A DNA stretch of 64,000 nt from Pseudomonadota bacterium (GTDB lineage: Bacteria > Bdellovibrionota > UBA1018 > CAIMNF01): positions 1 to 64,000 of the forward strand of contig JAIXOQ010000027.1 in NCBI GenBank assembly GCA_027486675.1, in the 5' to 3' direction. This document shows, one piece after another, positions 10,096 through 17,702 of the stretch. Positions within the stretch are counted from its first letter, which is position 1; every line of letters begins with the position of its first letter. Position numbers and translations under genes: made by a program. The notes beneath the pieces are model-generated. The model searched no databases. It saw only the letters and a program-made list of their open reading frames with translations, and was not told the DNA's origin.

Positions 10096-11384
10096 TTTCT
10101 AAAGAATCTTGGGTTGATCCTGCGAATCGGTTTTGGCGCTATCCTGCTGCGCATGCTCTTTGTCAGTTCGTGAAACACACGCCCATGACCCCAAACGGAA
10201 TCACTCTTCTTCATACCCTAGTTGGCTTAAGTGCTTCGTATGTACTGGTCCTTGGGCATCCGTTCTGGGCTTTATTTCTGTTTGAGTTGCGTGGGATTTT
10301 GGATTGTTTAGACGGTGTCTTAGCCCGTGAAAAAAAGATGTTCTCAGCGCTTGGGCGTTCTTTGGACAGCATCGGGGATTCAGTTTCATTTTTAGGCTTT
10401 TTGGCAGCGATCATTTGGATTGTGCACAGGGACCAGGCTTATGACTGGGCCACTCAAGGCATCAGCATTCTTGCAGTAGGGCTTGCGCTGATTTCCGCTG
10501 CGGCTGGCGTTGCCTATGATTTATCTCGACGTCGAATGAGCGCAATTCTGGATGGTCAGGCCGATGATATTGAGATCGGAAAGCTGAATGTAGCGACCTG
10601 GATCCAGCAAGGCGCCGATCGACTTTTTTTACGCGTGATCTTTCCGGCCTGGCGCAAGGTGTTGCTTTCACAAGAAGCGCAGTCCAATCGTAAGGAATTG
10701 TCTCAGGCTTACAACACATCTTTGCAAGCTAAGGACCTAGCACCAGTTTCGCGCGCTACGGCTTGGGCTTCAGGGGATAACGTCATTCTTGTTCTTCATT
10801 TAGGTCTACTTGCGGTTTCAGTCTTAGGAATGGGCCTATTCACCCAAGTCTTTCTCACGACCGTCACACTGGCCTTGATCCTTGCCACACTCGCGGTGGG
10901 AAATATGAGCCAAGCGCATTTGGCTCTGGATGGCATTAAGAAAGTTTCCATAAAGGATCGGGTGATTGAGATTGCGATGAAAGCGAAGCTCAGCAATGAA
11001 GCGATCGCTCGCGCAGTAGCAGTTGGTCTGGCCACGGCCTTTGGTCCTCCGCCTGGTGTATTGACCCCAGTCGTCATTCTATCCTGTGCTATTTTTCGAG
11101 CGAACTTTGCAATCGCCTACCTAGTGAACTGGATCAATAACCCCGTGACAGTGATTCCCATCTCAATCTTTGCGTATCAGGTTGGCTGTTTGGTTCTAGG
11201 CCGCGAAGCCGAAATGGAGGGTTTTAAGGCTTGGCTTAAGGATCCAGCATGGGAGACTGGACTGAAGCTTGCTGAAACCATTGGGGTGCCTTATTTGGTG
11301 GGCAGCGGGGTTTGCATGGCGGTCATCGGAAGTGTCACTTATTTTGGTTTTTTGTTTGTCTTAAACCGAAGGGCTAAAAAGTGA
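10092..11384 (+). CDS. CDP-alcohol phosphatidyltransferase fused to DUF2062
   Basis: A 430-residue membrane protein with two domains. The N-terminal half carries a perfect CDP-alcohol phosphatidyltransferase signature, D71-x2-D74-G75-x2-A78-R79-x8-G88-x3-D92-x3-D96, within several hydrophobic helices. This family condenses a CMP-activated group with a lipid or alcohol and releases CMP. From about residue 290 to 425 there is a DUF2062 domain: an AFGPPPGVLTPV loop near 317-328 and a WINNPVTVIP loop near 347-356, both membrane-proximal. In this operon the expected reaction is transfer of aminoethylphosphonate from CMP-AEP onto diacylglycerol or ceramide. That substrate is inferred from context. 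Overlaps on both sides are 4 bp. Confidence 0.88.
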   Translation: MISKESWVDPANRFWRYPAAHALCQFVKHTPMTPNGITLLHTLVGLSASYVLVLGHPFWALFLFELRGILDCLDGVLAREKKMFSALGRSLDSIGDSVSFLGFLAAIIWIVHRDQAYDWATQGISILAVGLALISAAAGVAYDLSRRRMSAILDGQADDIEIGKLNVATWIQQGADRLFLRVIFPAWRKVLLSQEAQSNRKELSQAYNTSLQAKDLAPVSRATAWASGDNVILVLHLGLLAVSVLGMGLFTQVFLTTVTLALILATLAVGNMSQAHLALDGIKKVSIKDRVIEIAMKAKLSNEAIARAVAVGLATAFGPPPGVLTPVVILSCAIFRANFAIAYLVNWINNPVTVIPISIFAYQVGCLVLGREAEMEGFKAWLKDPAWETGLKLAETIGVPYLVGSGVCMAVIGSVTYFGFLFVLNRRAKK

Positions 11385-12205
11385 AGACACGGGCTCTGAT
11401 CTTAGCCGCCGGCCGCGGCAACAGGATCTCTGCCGTATCTCGTGGAGTTCCAAAGCCGCTACTGCCTCTGGATGGTGAACCTGGGGGATACACGTTTTTA
11501 GACTTTCATCTGATGGCGCTCGATGCGGCAAAAGTGGACGAGGTCATCCTTGTTGGAAATAGCTCCACTTTTGGAACCAAACTGCGAGTTCAGGTGGAGG
11601 GCAAACTTTCTCAAAGTCTTCAAGTTTCCTGGGTTCTCAATCCAACAGAAGATCTCTCCACCAGTGGAAGCGCACACTCTGCGCAGTTTGCTTTCTTGGA
11701 CAAGCCAGAACTTCTGGATGGCAGCGGACGTTTGATTCTCATGGATGCAGATATTCTTTATGATCCCAATCTCATTCCTTACTTTTTGAACGTGAAAACG
11801 CCCCGTTCAAAATCTTTAGTCTGTTCACAGTTTAGAAATTCACAGGAAGAAGTTGTTGTTTTTGGAAGCTCCATAGGCATCCCAATGATTCATGGAAAGG
11901 GCTTAATCGATACGCCGCTCACGCGGGGTCTTCAGGTACTCGGAGAAGCCACCGGTATGGTCCTGTTTGAGTCTACAGATCAGAAGGACCTGAAAGGGAT
12001 AGCGGAGTGGTTGCTTCGCTACAGCACAGCAAAGCTTCGGTCCGAGCATGAGGACATCACGGCGAGATTGATGGGCTTAGACCGCATGGATGCCGTCGTC
12101 TTTGGATCAGAGTACGCATTCATGGAGTGCGATAGTCCCGAAGAGTATGTGGTTTTGAAAACGGAACTCTATCCAAAGGTTCGTGGACTTTTGGAGCGTG
12201 TGTGA
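11381..12205 (+). CDS. Nucleotidyltransferase (LicC/PntC-like)
   Basis: 274 residues from a GTG start overlapping the previous stop (GTGA). The N-terminus has the full NTP-binding signature LILAAGRGNRI followed by GVPKPLLPLDG (residues 6-32), and LILMDADILYD in the middle supplies the metal-binding aspartates. The family includes phosphocholine and AEP cytidylyltransferases and sugar-phosphate nucleotidyltransferases. Unlike the domain fused to the PEP mutase, its glycine-rich loop is intact, so it is the better candidate for making CMP-AEP from CTP. The other domain may then have another acceptor. The specific substrate is an inference from the operon. Confidence 0.85.
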   Translation: MKTRALILAAGRGNRISAVSRGVPKPLLPLDGEPGGYTFLDFHLMALDAAKVDEVILVGNSSTFGTKLRVQVEGKLSQSLQVSWVLNPTEDLSTSGSAHSAQFAFLDKPELLDGSGRLILMDADILYDPNLIPYFLNVKTPRSKSLVCSQFRNSQEEVVVFGSSIGIPMIHGKGLIDTPLTRGLQVLGEATGMVLFESTDQKDLKGIAEWLLRYSTAKLRSEHEDITARLMGLDRMDAVVFGSEYAFMECDSPEEYVVLKTELYPKVRGLLERV

Positions 12206-14655
12206 AGCGCTTCCAACTCAGTAAAAAAAGCGCCTGGATAGCACTTCTGTGTTTTGTGTTGGTCACGGCTGTTTCTTTTCCGTATGTGGTGAAACTCTTT
12301 GCAAATCTTCGCCCCGACTTAGAAGAACTGCTTCCAACCACTGCGCGGAGCGTAAGGGATCTTAAGGAAGTCACAACTCGGCTCAGATCGATCGATAACA
12401 TCGCAATTCTCATTTCTTCTGAAAAACATCCAGAGGAGGCCGGGCTTTTTCAAGAGCAACTCGCTAAAAGATTAGAAGCAGTATCTAAAGATATTATTTC
12501 TGGCGTGGAGTACCGAATCTCCGAAGAACTCGCCTATTTTGAGGCGCGAAAGGCGCTTTTCATCGATCAGGGCGACCTGCTTAAGTTAGAAAAATTTGTT
12601 CGCGATCGCATTGAGTATGAAAAGAGTATTTATAATCCTGTGCTTTGGATCCTGCCGGATCAAATGCCTGAGCCCAAATTTGACTTCAAGGCTTTAGAAA
12701 AGAAGTATCTGGGTCGAACTTCAGGCTACGGGCATCTGCCCGATGGTATTTACTCCACCCCAGATGGAACGGAACGGTTGATCCTGGCTTATGCTCCGGA
12801 CCAGTCGAATACGACCGCGCAAAGGTTACGTAAAACTGTTGATGAGACGATCGCCGCCATGAAGCCTGAACGTTACGTGCCAGACGTGAAGATTCAGTTC
12901 TCGGGCAATGTTCAAGACATCATCGAAGAGCAGGGCGCATTGATTGAGGACCTAGGCTTTTCGACCATCGTGGTCGCAGTTCTAGTGTCGATTGTACTGC
13001 TCTTCTTCTATCAATCCTTTGTTGCAACAGCGTCTTTGATTACTTCCCTTCTTTTTGGAACTGTGTGGACCTTCGCGATTTCCTACTTTGCGGTGGGCTA
13101 TTTGAATGCGAATTCAGCGTTCATGGGCCCAATAGTCATGGGGAACGGAATCAACTTCGGCATTATTTACCTCGCTCGTTATTTGGAAGAGCGTCGCAAA
13201 GGAAGCATGAGTTCGGACGCGATTATGATCGCAATTCGTGGCACGTGGGCCGCAACCTTGACTGCCTCTCTTGCCGCGGGACTCGCGTATGGTTCCTTAG
13301 TCGTCACTCAGTTTCGGGGATTCAGCCAGTTTGGCGTGATTGGTTTGATTGGCATGGTGATGTGTTGGTTGTCCGCTTACCTGGTGATGCCGGTGCTCTT
13401 GGTGCTCTTAGACCGAAAAGCAAAACTGCCACAATACAAAGGGTGGTTATCTCGGCTTCACTTCCCTCTTGAGTTTGTTGTGGCCCGCCACCCTAGGGTT
13501 GTAGTGCTGATTGGCGTATTGATTAGCATTGCTGCAGCTTTAAGCGCACTTCATGTCAACCGAGGTCTCTTAGAAACGGATCTGACAAAACTGCGTGATA
13601 AGCGGGTTATGGAGTCGGGGTCGGGATTTTTGACCTCAAAAATTGATAAAATTTTAAGGCGTGAAACGTCGCCCATGGCTGTTCTTGCTCATTCGCGTTT
13701 AGATGCGAAACGCATAGAAACTCGGCTCAGGACGAGGATGGCTGAAGAGGGTGAAGAATCCATGATTGCAAACGTCCTCACGCTTGAGGACTTCGTTCCC
13801 GAAAACCAGACAGCAAAGATTGCTATTCTGAAACGGATCAAAGATTTGCTTCGCCCAAATATTTTGTTTCGCTTAAATGGGGCCGAACGAAAACGAGTGA
13901 GCCTTTTTCTGAGTCCAGAGTCTTTTCAGTCTTTCACCGAAGAATCGCTACCACCCCGTTTGGTCGATCGATTTCGAGAAAAGAACGGAACATTTGGAAA
14001 CCTTGTGTTGATTGAACCTCCAATCAAAAGGCAGACGGCCCAAGGAGACAAACTGATACAGCTGATTCACAACATCCGGGAAGATGTGGATGCAGTGAAT
14101 CCAGGCACACCGGTTGCGGGAAGATTGCCTGTGTCAGCTGACATGATCGAATCAATCTTAAGTGAAGGTCCCGTGGCGACTGGAACCTCGGCCCTTGCTG
14201 TTTTGTTACTGGTAATTCTTTTGTTTAGAAGGGTTTCGATCTGGGGTTGGGTCGTTTCAGCGCTGATGATCGGGATCCTCTGGATGATTGGGTTTGTCGC
14301 ATTCATTCAGTTGAAGGTTAATTTCCTAAATTTCATCGCTTTCCCTATCACTTTTGGCATTGGCGTCGACTATGCGCTGAACGTATTCCAGAGGTATCGG
14401 GAGGAGAAGGCGAGGCCAGGGGCCACTGCGTCCGAGGCGGTGGTGCATGCAGTCCGTTTGACTGGGGGAGCCGTGGTTTTAGCGAGTATGACCACCATCA
14501 TCGGCTGGGGATCCCTTTTACTCGCTGGAAATCAGGCTTTTGTGAGTTTTGGCCGTCTTGCGGTCTTAGGGGAAGTGACCTGCGTCATTGTTGCAGTCTG
14601 GTTTGTTCCGTCCCTGATTCAGGTTCTTAATGAAACACGAGCGAAAGCTCACTAA
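12202..14655 (+). CDS. MMPL/RND-family lipid transporter (HpnN-like)
   Basis: 817 residues from a GTG start overlapping the previous stop. The layout is the duplicated RND plan: one TM helix near residues 12-30, a periplasmic domain to about 245, five TM helices to about 405, TM7 near 430, a second periplasmic domain to about 650, and five more helices to the end. Size and the early DLEELLPTTARSV segment resemble the hopanoid transporter HpnN and MMPL proteins that move lipids out of the inner membrane by proton-motive force. Placement after a phosphonolipid head-group synthase suggests the substrate is that lipid. This is inference from context. Confidence 0.85.
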   Translation: MKRFQLSKKSAWIALLCFVLVTAVSFPYVVKLFANLRPDLEELLPTTARSVRDLKEVTTRLRSIDNIAILISSEKHPEEAGLFQEQLAKRLEAVSKDIISGVEYRISEELAYFEARKALFIDQGDLLKLEKFVRDRIEYEKSIYNPVLWILPDQMPEPKFDFKALEKKYLGRTSGYGHLPDGIYSTPDGTERLILAYAPDQSNTTAQRLRKTVDETIAAMKPERYVPDVKIQFSGNVQDIIEEQGALIEDLGFSTIVVAVLVSIVLLFFYQSFVATASLITSLLFGTVWTFAISYFAVGYLNANSAFMGPIVMGNGINFGIIYLARYLEERRKGSMSSDAIMIAIRGTWAATLTASLAAGLAYGSLVVTQFRGFSQFGVIGLIGMVMCWLSAYLVMPVLLVLLDRKAKLPQYKGWLSRLHFPLEFVVARHPRVVVLIGVLISIAAALSALHVNRGLLETDLTKLRDKRVMESGSGFLTSKIDKILRRETSPMAVLAHSRLDAKRIETRLRTRMAEEGEESMIANVLTLEDFVPENQTAKIAILKRIKDLLRPNILFRLNGAERKRVSLFLSPESFQSFTEESLPPRLVDRFREKNGTFGNLVLIEPPIKRQTAQGDKLIQLIHNIREDVDAVNPGTPVAGRLPVSADMIESILSEGPVATGTSALAVLLLVILLFRRVSIWGWVVSALMIGILWMIGFVAFIQLKVNFLNFIAFPITFGIGVDYALNVFQRYREEKARPGATASEAVVHAVRLTGGAVVLASMTTIIGWGSLLLAGNQAFVSFGRLAVLGEVTCVIVAVWFVPSLIQVLNETRAKAH

Positions 14656-15451
14656 GCTAAGACCTGTGACTCCGAAGGAAAAAATAGAAGAGTTCTTAGA
14701 ATGGGTCGGGGAGTTAGCACTCTTCTACAAGAATACTTTTTTGGGATTCAAGCACTTCACAAGGCGCTTAGACAGTTTTGTGCAGCAGTGCGAAATTATT
14801 GGCATCAGCTCTTTAGGAATTCTTTCGGTAGCGGCAGTTTTCATCGGTTCCGTCATGGGGTACCAGCTTTATGTCTCCTTCGAGCTTTTTGGCGCGCAAG
14901 GGCTGGTTGGCGGCACTGTGGGTGTTGCGATGTTTAGAGAATTCGCGCCAGTCTTTTGCGCAATCATGGTGACTGGTCGATCCGGCGCGGCGATTGGGGC
15001 TGAGATCGCAAGTATGCGGATCACTGAACAAATCGATGCCTTAGACGTAATGGGCGTGGACCCCCACGAGTACCTAGTAGTGCCTCGGGTTGCAGCAGGC
15101 ATGGTCATGACCCCGCTTCTTGCTTTCTTCTTTGGAGCTATCGCATCGGTCGCGGCTTCTTGGATTGCTTGCGGTGTGAAAGACCTTCCAGTTCCAGTCT
15201 TTTGGACCCAGTTCGCGCTTTGGACGGACTGGATCGATATGCTGCATTGTTTATTAAAAAGTTTGAGTTTCGGGTTTGCGCTGACCTTCTTTGGATCTTT
15301 CTACGGTTATCGCGCGCGCGGCGGAGCGAGTGCGGTTGGGTTAAGCGCTCGCACCACGGTGGTTGTGAGTTGTCTTACGATTCTTCTTTTTGATTATTTT
15401 TGGACCATGTTCCTCCCGAACCGTGGTTTTCAATTCGGAGTTCATTCATGA
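14630..15451 (+). CDS. mlaE: MlaE-type ABC transporter permease
   Basis: 273 residues, the usual MlaE length, with five to six hydrophobic helices. Recognisable stretches are FREFAPVFCAIMVTGRSGAA, IASMRITEQIDALDVMGVDP and YLVVPRVAAG, which are conserved across MlaE/YrbE permeases; EQIDAL marks the coupling loop. MlaE works with the ATPase MlaF and an MCE protein to move phospholipids between the inner and outer membranes. The start lies 26 bp inside the transporter gene upstream, and the stop overlaps the MCE gene. No MlaF ATPase gene lies in the cluster or elsewhere in the window, so it must be encoded elsewhere or be shared. Confidence 0.92.
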   Translation: MKHERKLTKLRPVTPKEKIEEFLEWVGELALFYKNTFLGFKHFTRRLDSFVQQCEIIGISSLGILSVAAVFIGSVMGYQLYVSFELFGAQGLVGGTVGVAMFREFAPVFCAIMVTGRSGAAIGAEIASMRITEQIDALDVMGVDPHEYLVVPRVAAGMVMTPLLAFFFGAIASVAASWIACGVKDLPVPVFWTQFALWTDWIDMLHCLLKSLSFGFALTFFGSFYGYRARGGASAVGLSARTTVVVSCLTILLFDYFWTMFLPNRGFQFGVHS

Positions 15452-16863
15452 ATAGCAACGAAGCAAGCAAGTCTCTGAAGTTCAAGGTCGGCCTTTATAC
15501 ATTCGCCGGACTCCTCTTGGCTGGTTACCTCACAGTCTACGTGAATGATCAGCCTTACTGGTGGCGGCCATGCAAGATCTCAAACATCACAGTGGAAGAC
15601 GCAACAGGATTAAAAAGCAAATCACCTGTAAAATCCTTGGGGCTTGAGATCGGTTATATTCGAGGTGTCGATCTCACACCTGAAGGTGTGCGTCTTAAGA
15701 TCTGTGTCACAGCTCCAGTGGAGGTGACAGCAGAAACCCGTGCGTATGTGCGCTCGGAAGGTTTTTTGGGAGATAAATTCCTGGAGCTTAAGCCAGTCCG
15801 TCTTAAGGAAGTGCGCGAGGATCACTCCGCGTTGATGCCTCCAGCCCTTCGTTTTGGGGGATTCCAGCTCTTCATTCCAGAAAGTTACGCACAGCAGGGT
15901 GGGACGGGTCAGGGGGAACGGGATATTCCAGTAGGTGAGAAGTCTGCTGACTTTCAGAAGATCATGAACGAACTTTCGGGACTCGTGACAGAAGTGCGGG
16001 GAGTGACTAAGAATCTAAACTCAGCGCTGAACCCTGAAGACTTAAAATCCGTTGTGAAACAGCTCAATAAGACCTTAGAAAACGCGTCCGCAGCGCTGAA
16101 TCCAGAAACAGGAATTACTTCCACTGCGCAGCGGGCCCTCTTAAAACTTGAAGACGCGATCGAACAATTGCGGGACCAACTAACTCGTGTGAATCAGGGG
16201 AAGGGTTCGGTTGGGAAGATCTTAAATGAAGAGGTCTATGCCAATGAGCTTGAAAAGGCGCTTAAGAATCTCAATGCGTTGTTGGGGAAAGCTTCGGAAT
16301 TTCGGTTTGTGGTCAGCTTGGGATTTACCCAGCTCAATGCCTACAACTCTTCGCGCGGCGCGTTTGAGCTTCAGCTGTGGACACGCCCTGAGCGTTATTA
16401 CCGCCTTGGCGTTGCTTCAGACCCTAGGGGGAATATCTTAGCGACCACCACCACTACTGAGGTGGCCGGTACCTCCACCACGGTGAATTCCACACGGGTT
16501 GAGCGTGGGTCTTTTTCTATAACCGCGATGGTCGGGCAGGTCTTTCAAGAGCGTGTGAACCTATCTATTGGTGTGCTTTACGGGGATGGCGTGACGCGTT
16601 TGGCCTACGATGCGGGCTGGGGTGAATATAAGGACAGCCTACAACCTTTCGTCGAGTTGTACTTCCGCCCGAATGCCGATTCAACTCTATGGACGGTCCG
16701 GCCAGATGTGCGCGCAGGCCTGTTTATTCAGCCATTTTCGGTATTTACCGTGACCGGTGGGATCGAAGGATTGCGTCAAGTGAATGGCCGACAGTCGTTC
16801 TTTTTTGGGGCCGGAATTCGATTTGATGACAACGATATTAAGCTGCTCGCTTCGTTTCTCTAA
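15448..16863 (+). CDS. MCE (MlaD-like) protein with barrel-like C-terminus
   Basis: 471 residues from the ATG at 15448 overlapping the mlaE stop. There is one N-terminal TM helix at about 12-32 and an MCE domain at about 40-120 (LGLEIGYIRGVDLTPEGVR, then SEGFLGDKFLELKPV). A helical region at about 165-285 follows, with regularly spaced leucines. From about 286 to the end come alternating beta-prone segments with a VASDPRG motif and a hydrophobic terminus LLASFL. E. coli MlaD is 183 residues and has no such extension. The C-terminal part may insert into or dock at the outer membrane, so that one protein spans the periplasm. That architecture is inferred from sequence appearance only. Confidence 0.85.
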   Translation: MNSNEASKSLKFKVGLYTFAGLLLAGYLTVYVNDQPYWWRPCKISNITVEDATGLKSKSPVKSLGLEIGYIRGVDLTPEGVRLKICVTAPVEVTAETRAYVRSEGFLGDKFLELKPVRLKEVREDHSALMPPALRFGGFQLFIPESYAQQGGTGQGERDIPVGEKSADFQKIMNELSGLVTEVRGVTKNLNSALNPEDLKSVVKQLNKTLENASAALNPETGITSTAQRALLKLEDAIEQLRDQLTRVNQGKGSVGKILNEEVYANELEKALKNLNALLGKASEFRFVVSLGFTQLNAYNSSRGAFELQLWTRPERYYRLGVASDPRGNILATTTTTEVAGTSTTVNSTRVERGSFSITAMVGQVFQERVNLSIGVLYGDGVTRLAYDAGWGEYKDSLQPFVELYFRPNADSTLWTVRPDVRAGLFIQPFSVFTVTGGIEGLRQVNGRQSFFFGAGIRFDDNDIKLLASFL

Positions 16864-16891
16864 ACCAGACAAATTTAGGGCGACATTCCAA

Positions 16892-16921
16892 TTGCATGAA
16901 GCCTAAGACTTCCGCTAGACT
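16892..16921 (+). promoter_or_regulatory. Possible sigma70-type promoter for rpmG
   Basis: TTGCAT at 16892-16897 and TAGACT at 16916-16921 are separated by 18 bp. Transcription would start about 7-8 bases past the -10 box, almost at the rpmG ATG at 16930. That fits the lack of any Shine-Dalgarno sequence there and suggests a leaderless or near-leaderless message. Confidence 0.3.
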
Positions 16922-16929
16922 TTGCCCCT

Positions 16930-17100
16930 ATGCGAGAAAAAGTTAGGCTCATTTCCAGCGCAAAATCTGGCTACAGCTATTATACGACCAAGAACAAGCA
17001 AAAGCAGACTGAAAAGCTTCAGCTTAAGAAGTACGATCCAATGGTGCGCAAGCATGTGCTCTTCACAGAGACCAAAATGCCTAGCCACACGAAGAAGTAA
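16930..17100 (+). CDS. rpmG: 50S ribosomal protein L33 (zinc-free type)
   Basis: A 56-residue protein starting MREKVRLISSAKSGYSYYTT and ending MPSHTKK, with the conserved core KKYDPMVRKHVLFTETK. This is bacterial ribosomal protein L33. The two CxxC pairs of the zinc-binding form are absent, so this is the C-minus type. The start ATG at 16930 has no upstream Shine-Dalgarno. The gene is followed after 13 bp by L31, and the two are probably cotranscribed to the terminator at 17406. Confidence 0.95.
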   Translation: MREKVRLISSAKSGYSYYTTKNKQKQTEKLQLKKYDPMVRKHVLFTETKMPSHTKK

Positions 17101-17113
17101 GGACTAGACGACC

Positions 17114-17377
17114 ATGAGAGAAAACATACACCCACAGTACCGTGAAGTTCTTTTTAAGGATTTATCCAGTGGTTTCACGTTCTTAACGCGCTCCACCATA
17201 CAGACCAAAGAGTCTTTGGTCTGGGAAGACGGAAAGGAATACCCACTGGCAAAAGTGGAGATTTCCTCCAAATCCCACCCGTTCTATACTGGTTTGGACC
17301 GTCGCGTGGATACGACCGGCCGCATCGACAAGTTCTTAAACAAGTACAAAAAAGCTGCCGCGCCCGCGAAAAAATAA
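17114..17377 (+). CDS. rpmE2: 50S ribosomal protein L31 type B
   Basis: 87 residues. [20 protein letters not shown] and the C-terminal [21 protein letters not shown] are hallmarks of the type B L31. It has no cysteines, so it does not bind zinc, unlike type A L31. A TAAGGA sequence at 17098-17103 lies about 10 bases before the ATG. The terminal KKAAAPAKK is a short basic tail. Zinc-free L31 paralogues are often under Zur control in other bacteria; I see no Zur-type operator here. Confidence 0.96.
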   Translation: MRENIHPQYREVLFKDLSSGFTFLTRSTIQTKESLVWEDGKEYPLAKVEISSKSHPFYTGLDRRVDTTGRIDKFLNKYKKAAAPAKK

Positions 17378-17405
17378 TTTTCCTCCAAAGTGGCACTGGC
17401 CACAA

Positions 17406-17439
17406 ACGGGGTCCCGATGTCGGGGCCCCGTTTTTTTTT
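17406..17439 (+). terminator. Rho-independent terminator of rpmG-rpmE2
   Basis: A 12-bp GC-rich stem, ACGGGGTCCCGA pairing with TCGGGGCCCCGT with one G-T wobble and a tight loop, is followed by nine T residues at 17431-17439. It lies 28 bp past the L31 stop. This is the clearest intrinsic terminator in the window. Confidence 0.95.
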
Positions 17440-17474
17440 GCCCGAAGCTATTCCTCATCTAAAAAACTACTAAA

Positions 17475-17593
17475 CACGCGTCTTAAGTATGAACTGATCA
17501 GAACGCTCCGGGACCTCATCCATGAGGCAGCTCAGGCCAATCCATGGCCTGAGCGTCTAGTCGCGTCTGATCAGTTCATACTTAAGACGTGTG
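17475..17593. repeat. Large inverted repeat enclosing two hairpins
   Basis: The 24-base arm 17479-17502 is perfectly reverse-complementary to 17566-17589. Pairing continues outward through a G-T wobble plus CAC/GTG and inward through CGC/GCG with one bulged A, giving a stem of about 30 bp. The 60-base interior holds two further hairpins: CCTCAT/ATGAGG (17514-17527) and a perfect 10-bp stem GCTCAGGCCA/TGGCCTGAGC with a 5-base loop (17530-17554). The whole would fold as a three-way junction in RNA or a cruciform in DNA. It sits in the 325-bp gap between convergent genes (17378-17702), which otherwise holds only the L31 terminator. Its nature is unknown: a structured RNA, a non-autonomous mobile palindrome, or a bidirectional transcription block. 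Confidence 0.9.
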
Positions 17594-17702
17594 CTCTGAA
17601 GATTTAGAGTGAATGGAATGGCTTCGGGAAAATGCGACGAGCTGCGGAATCGATCTTTGGGGCAGCACCGGAGGGATTACATTTTAGATTCTTAAGCCAC
17701 GA

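Noticed and set aside
17475..17593. The large palindrome as an integron attC site
   Set aside because: No GTTRRRY/RYYYAAC core boxes at the ends, and no integrase or gene cassettes nearby.
17475..17593. The large palindrome as a simple terminator
   Set aside because: No T-run follows either arm, and the L31 terminator already lies 36 bp upstream.
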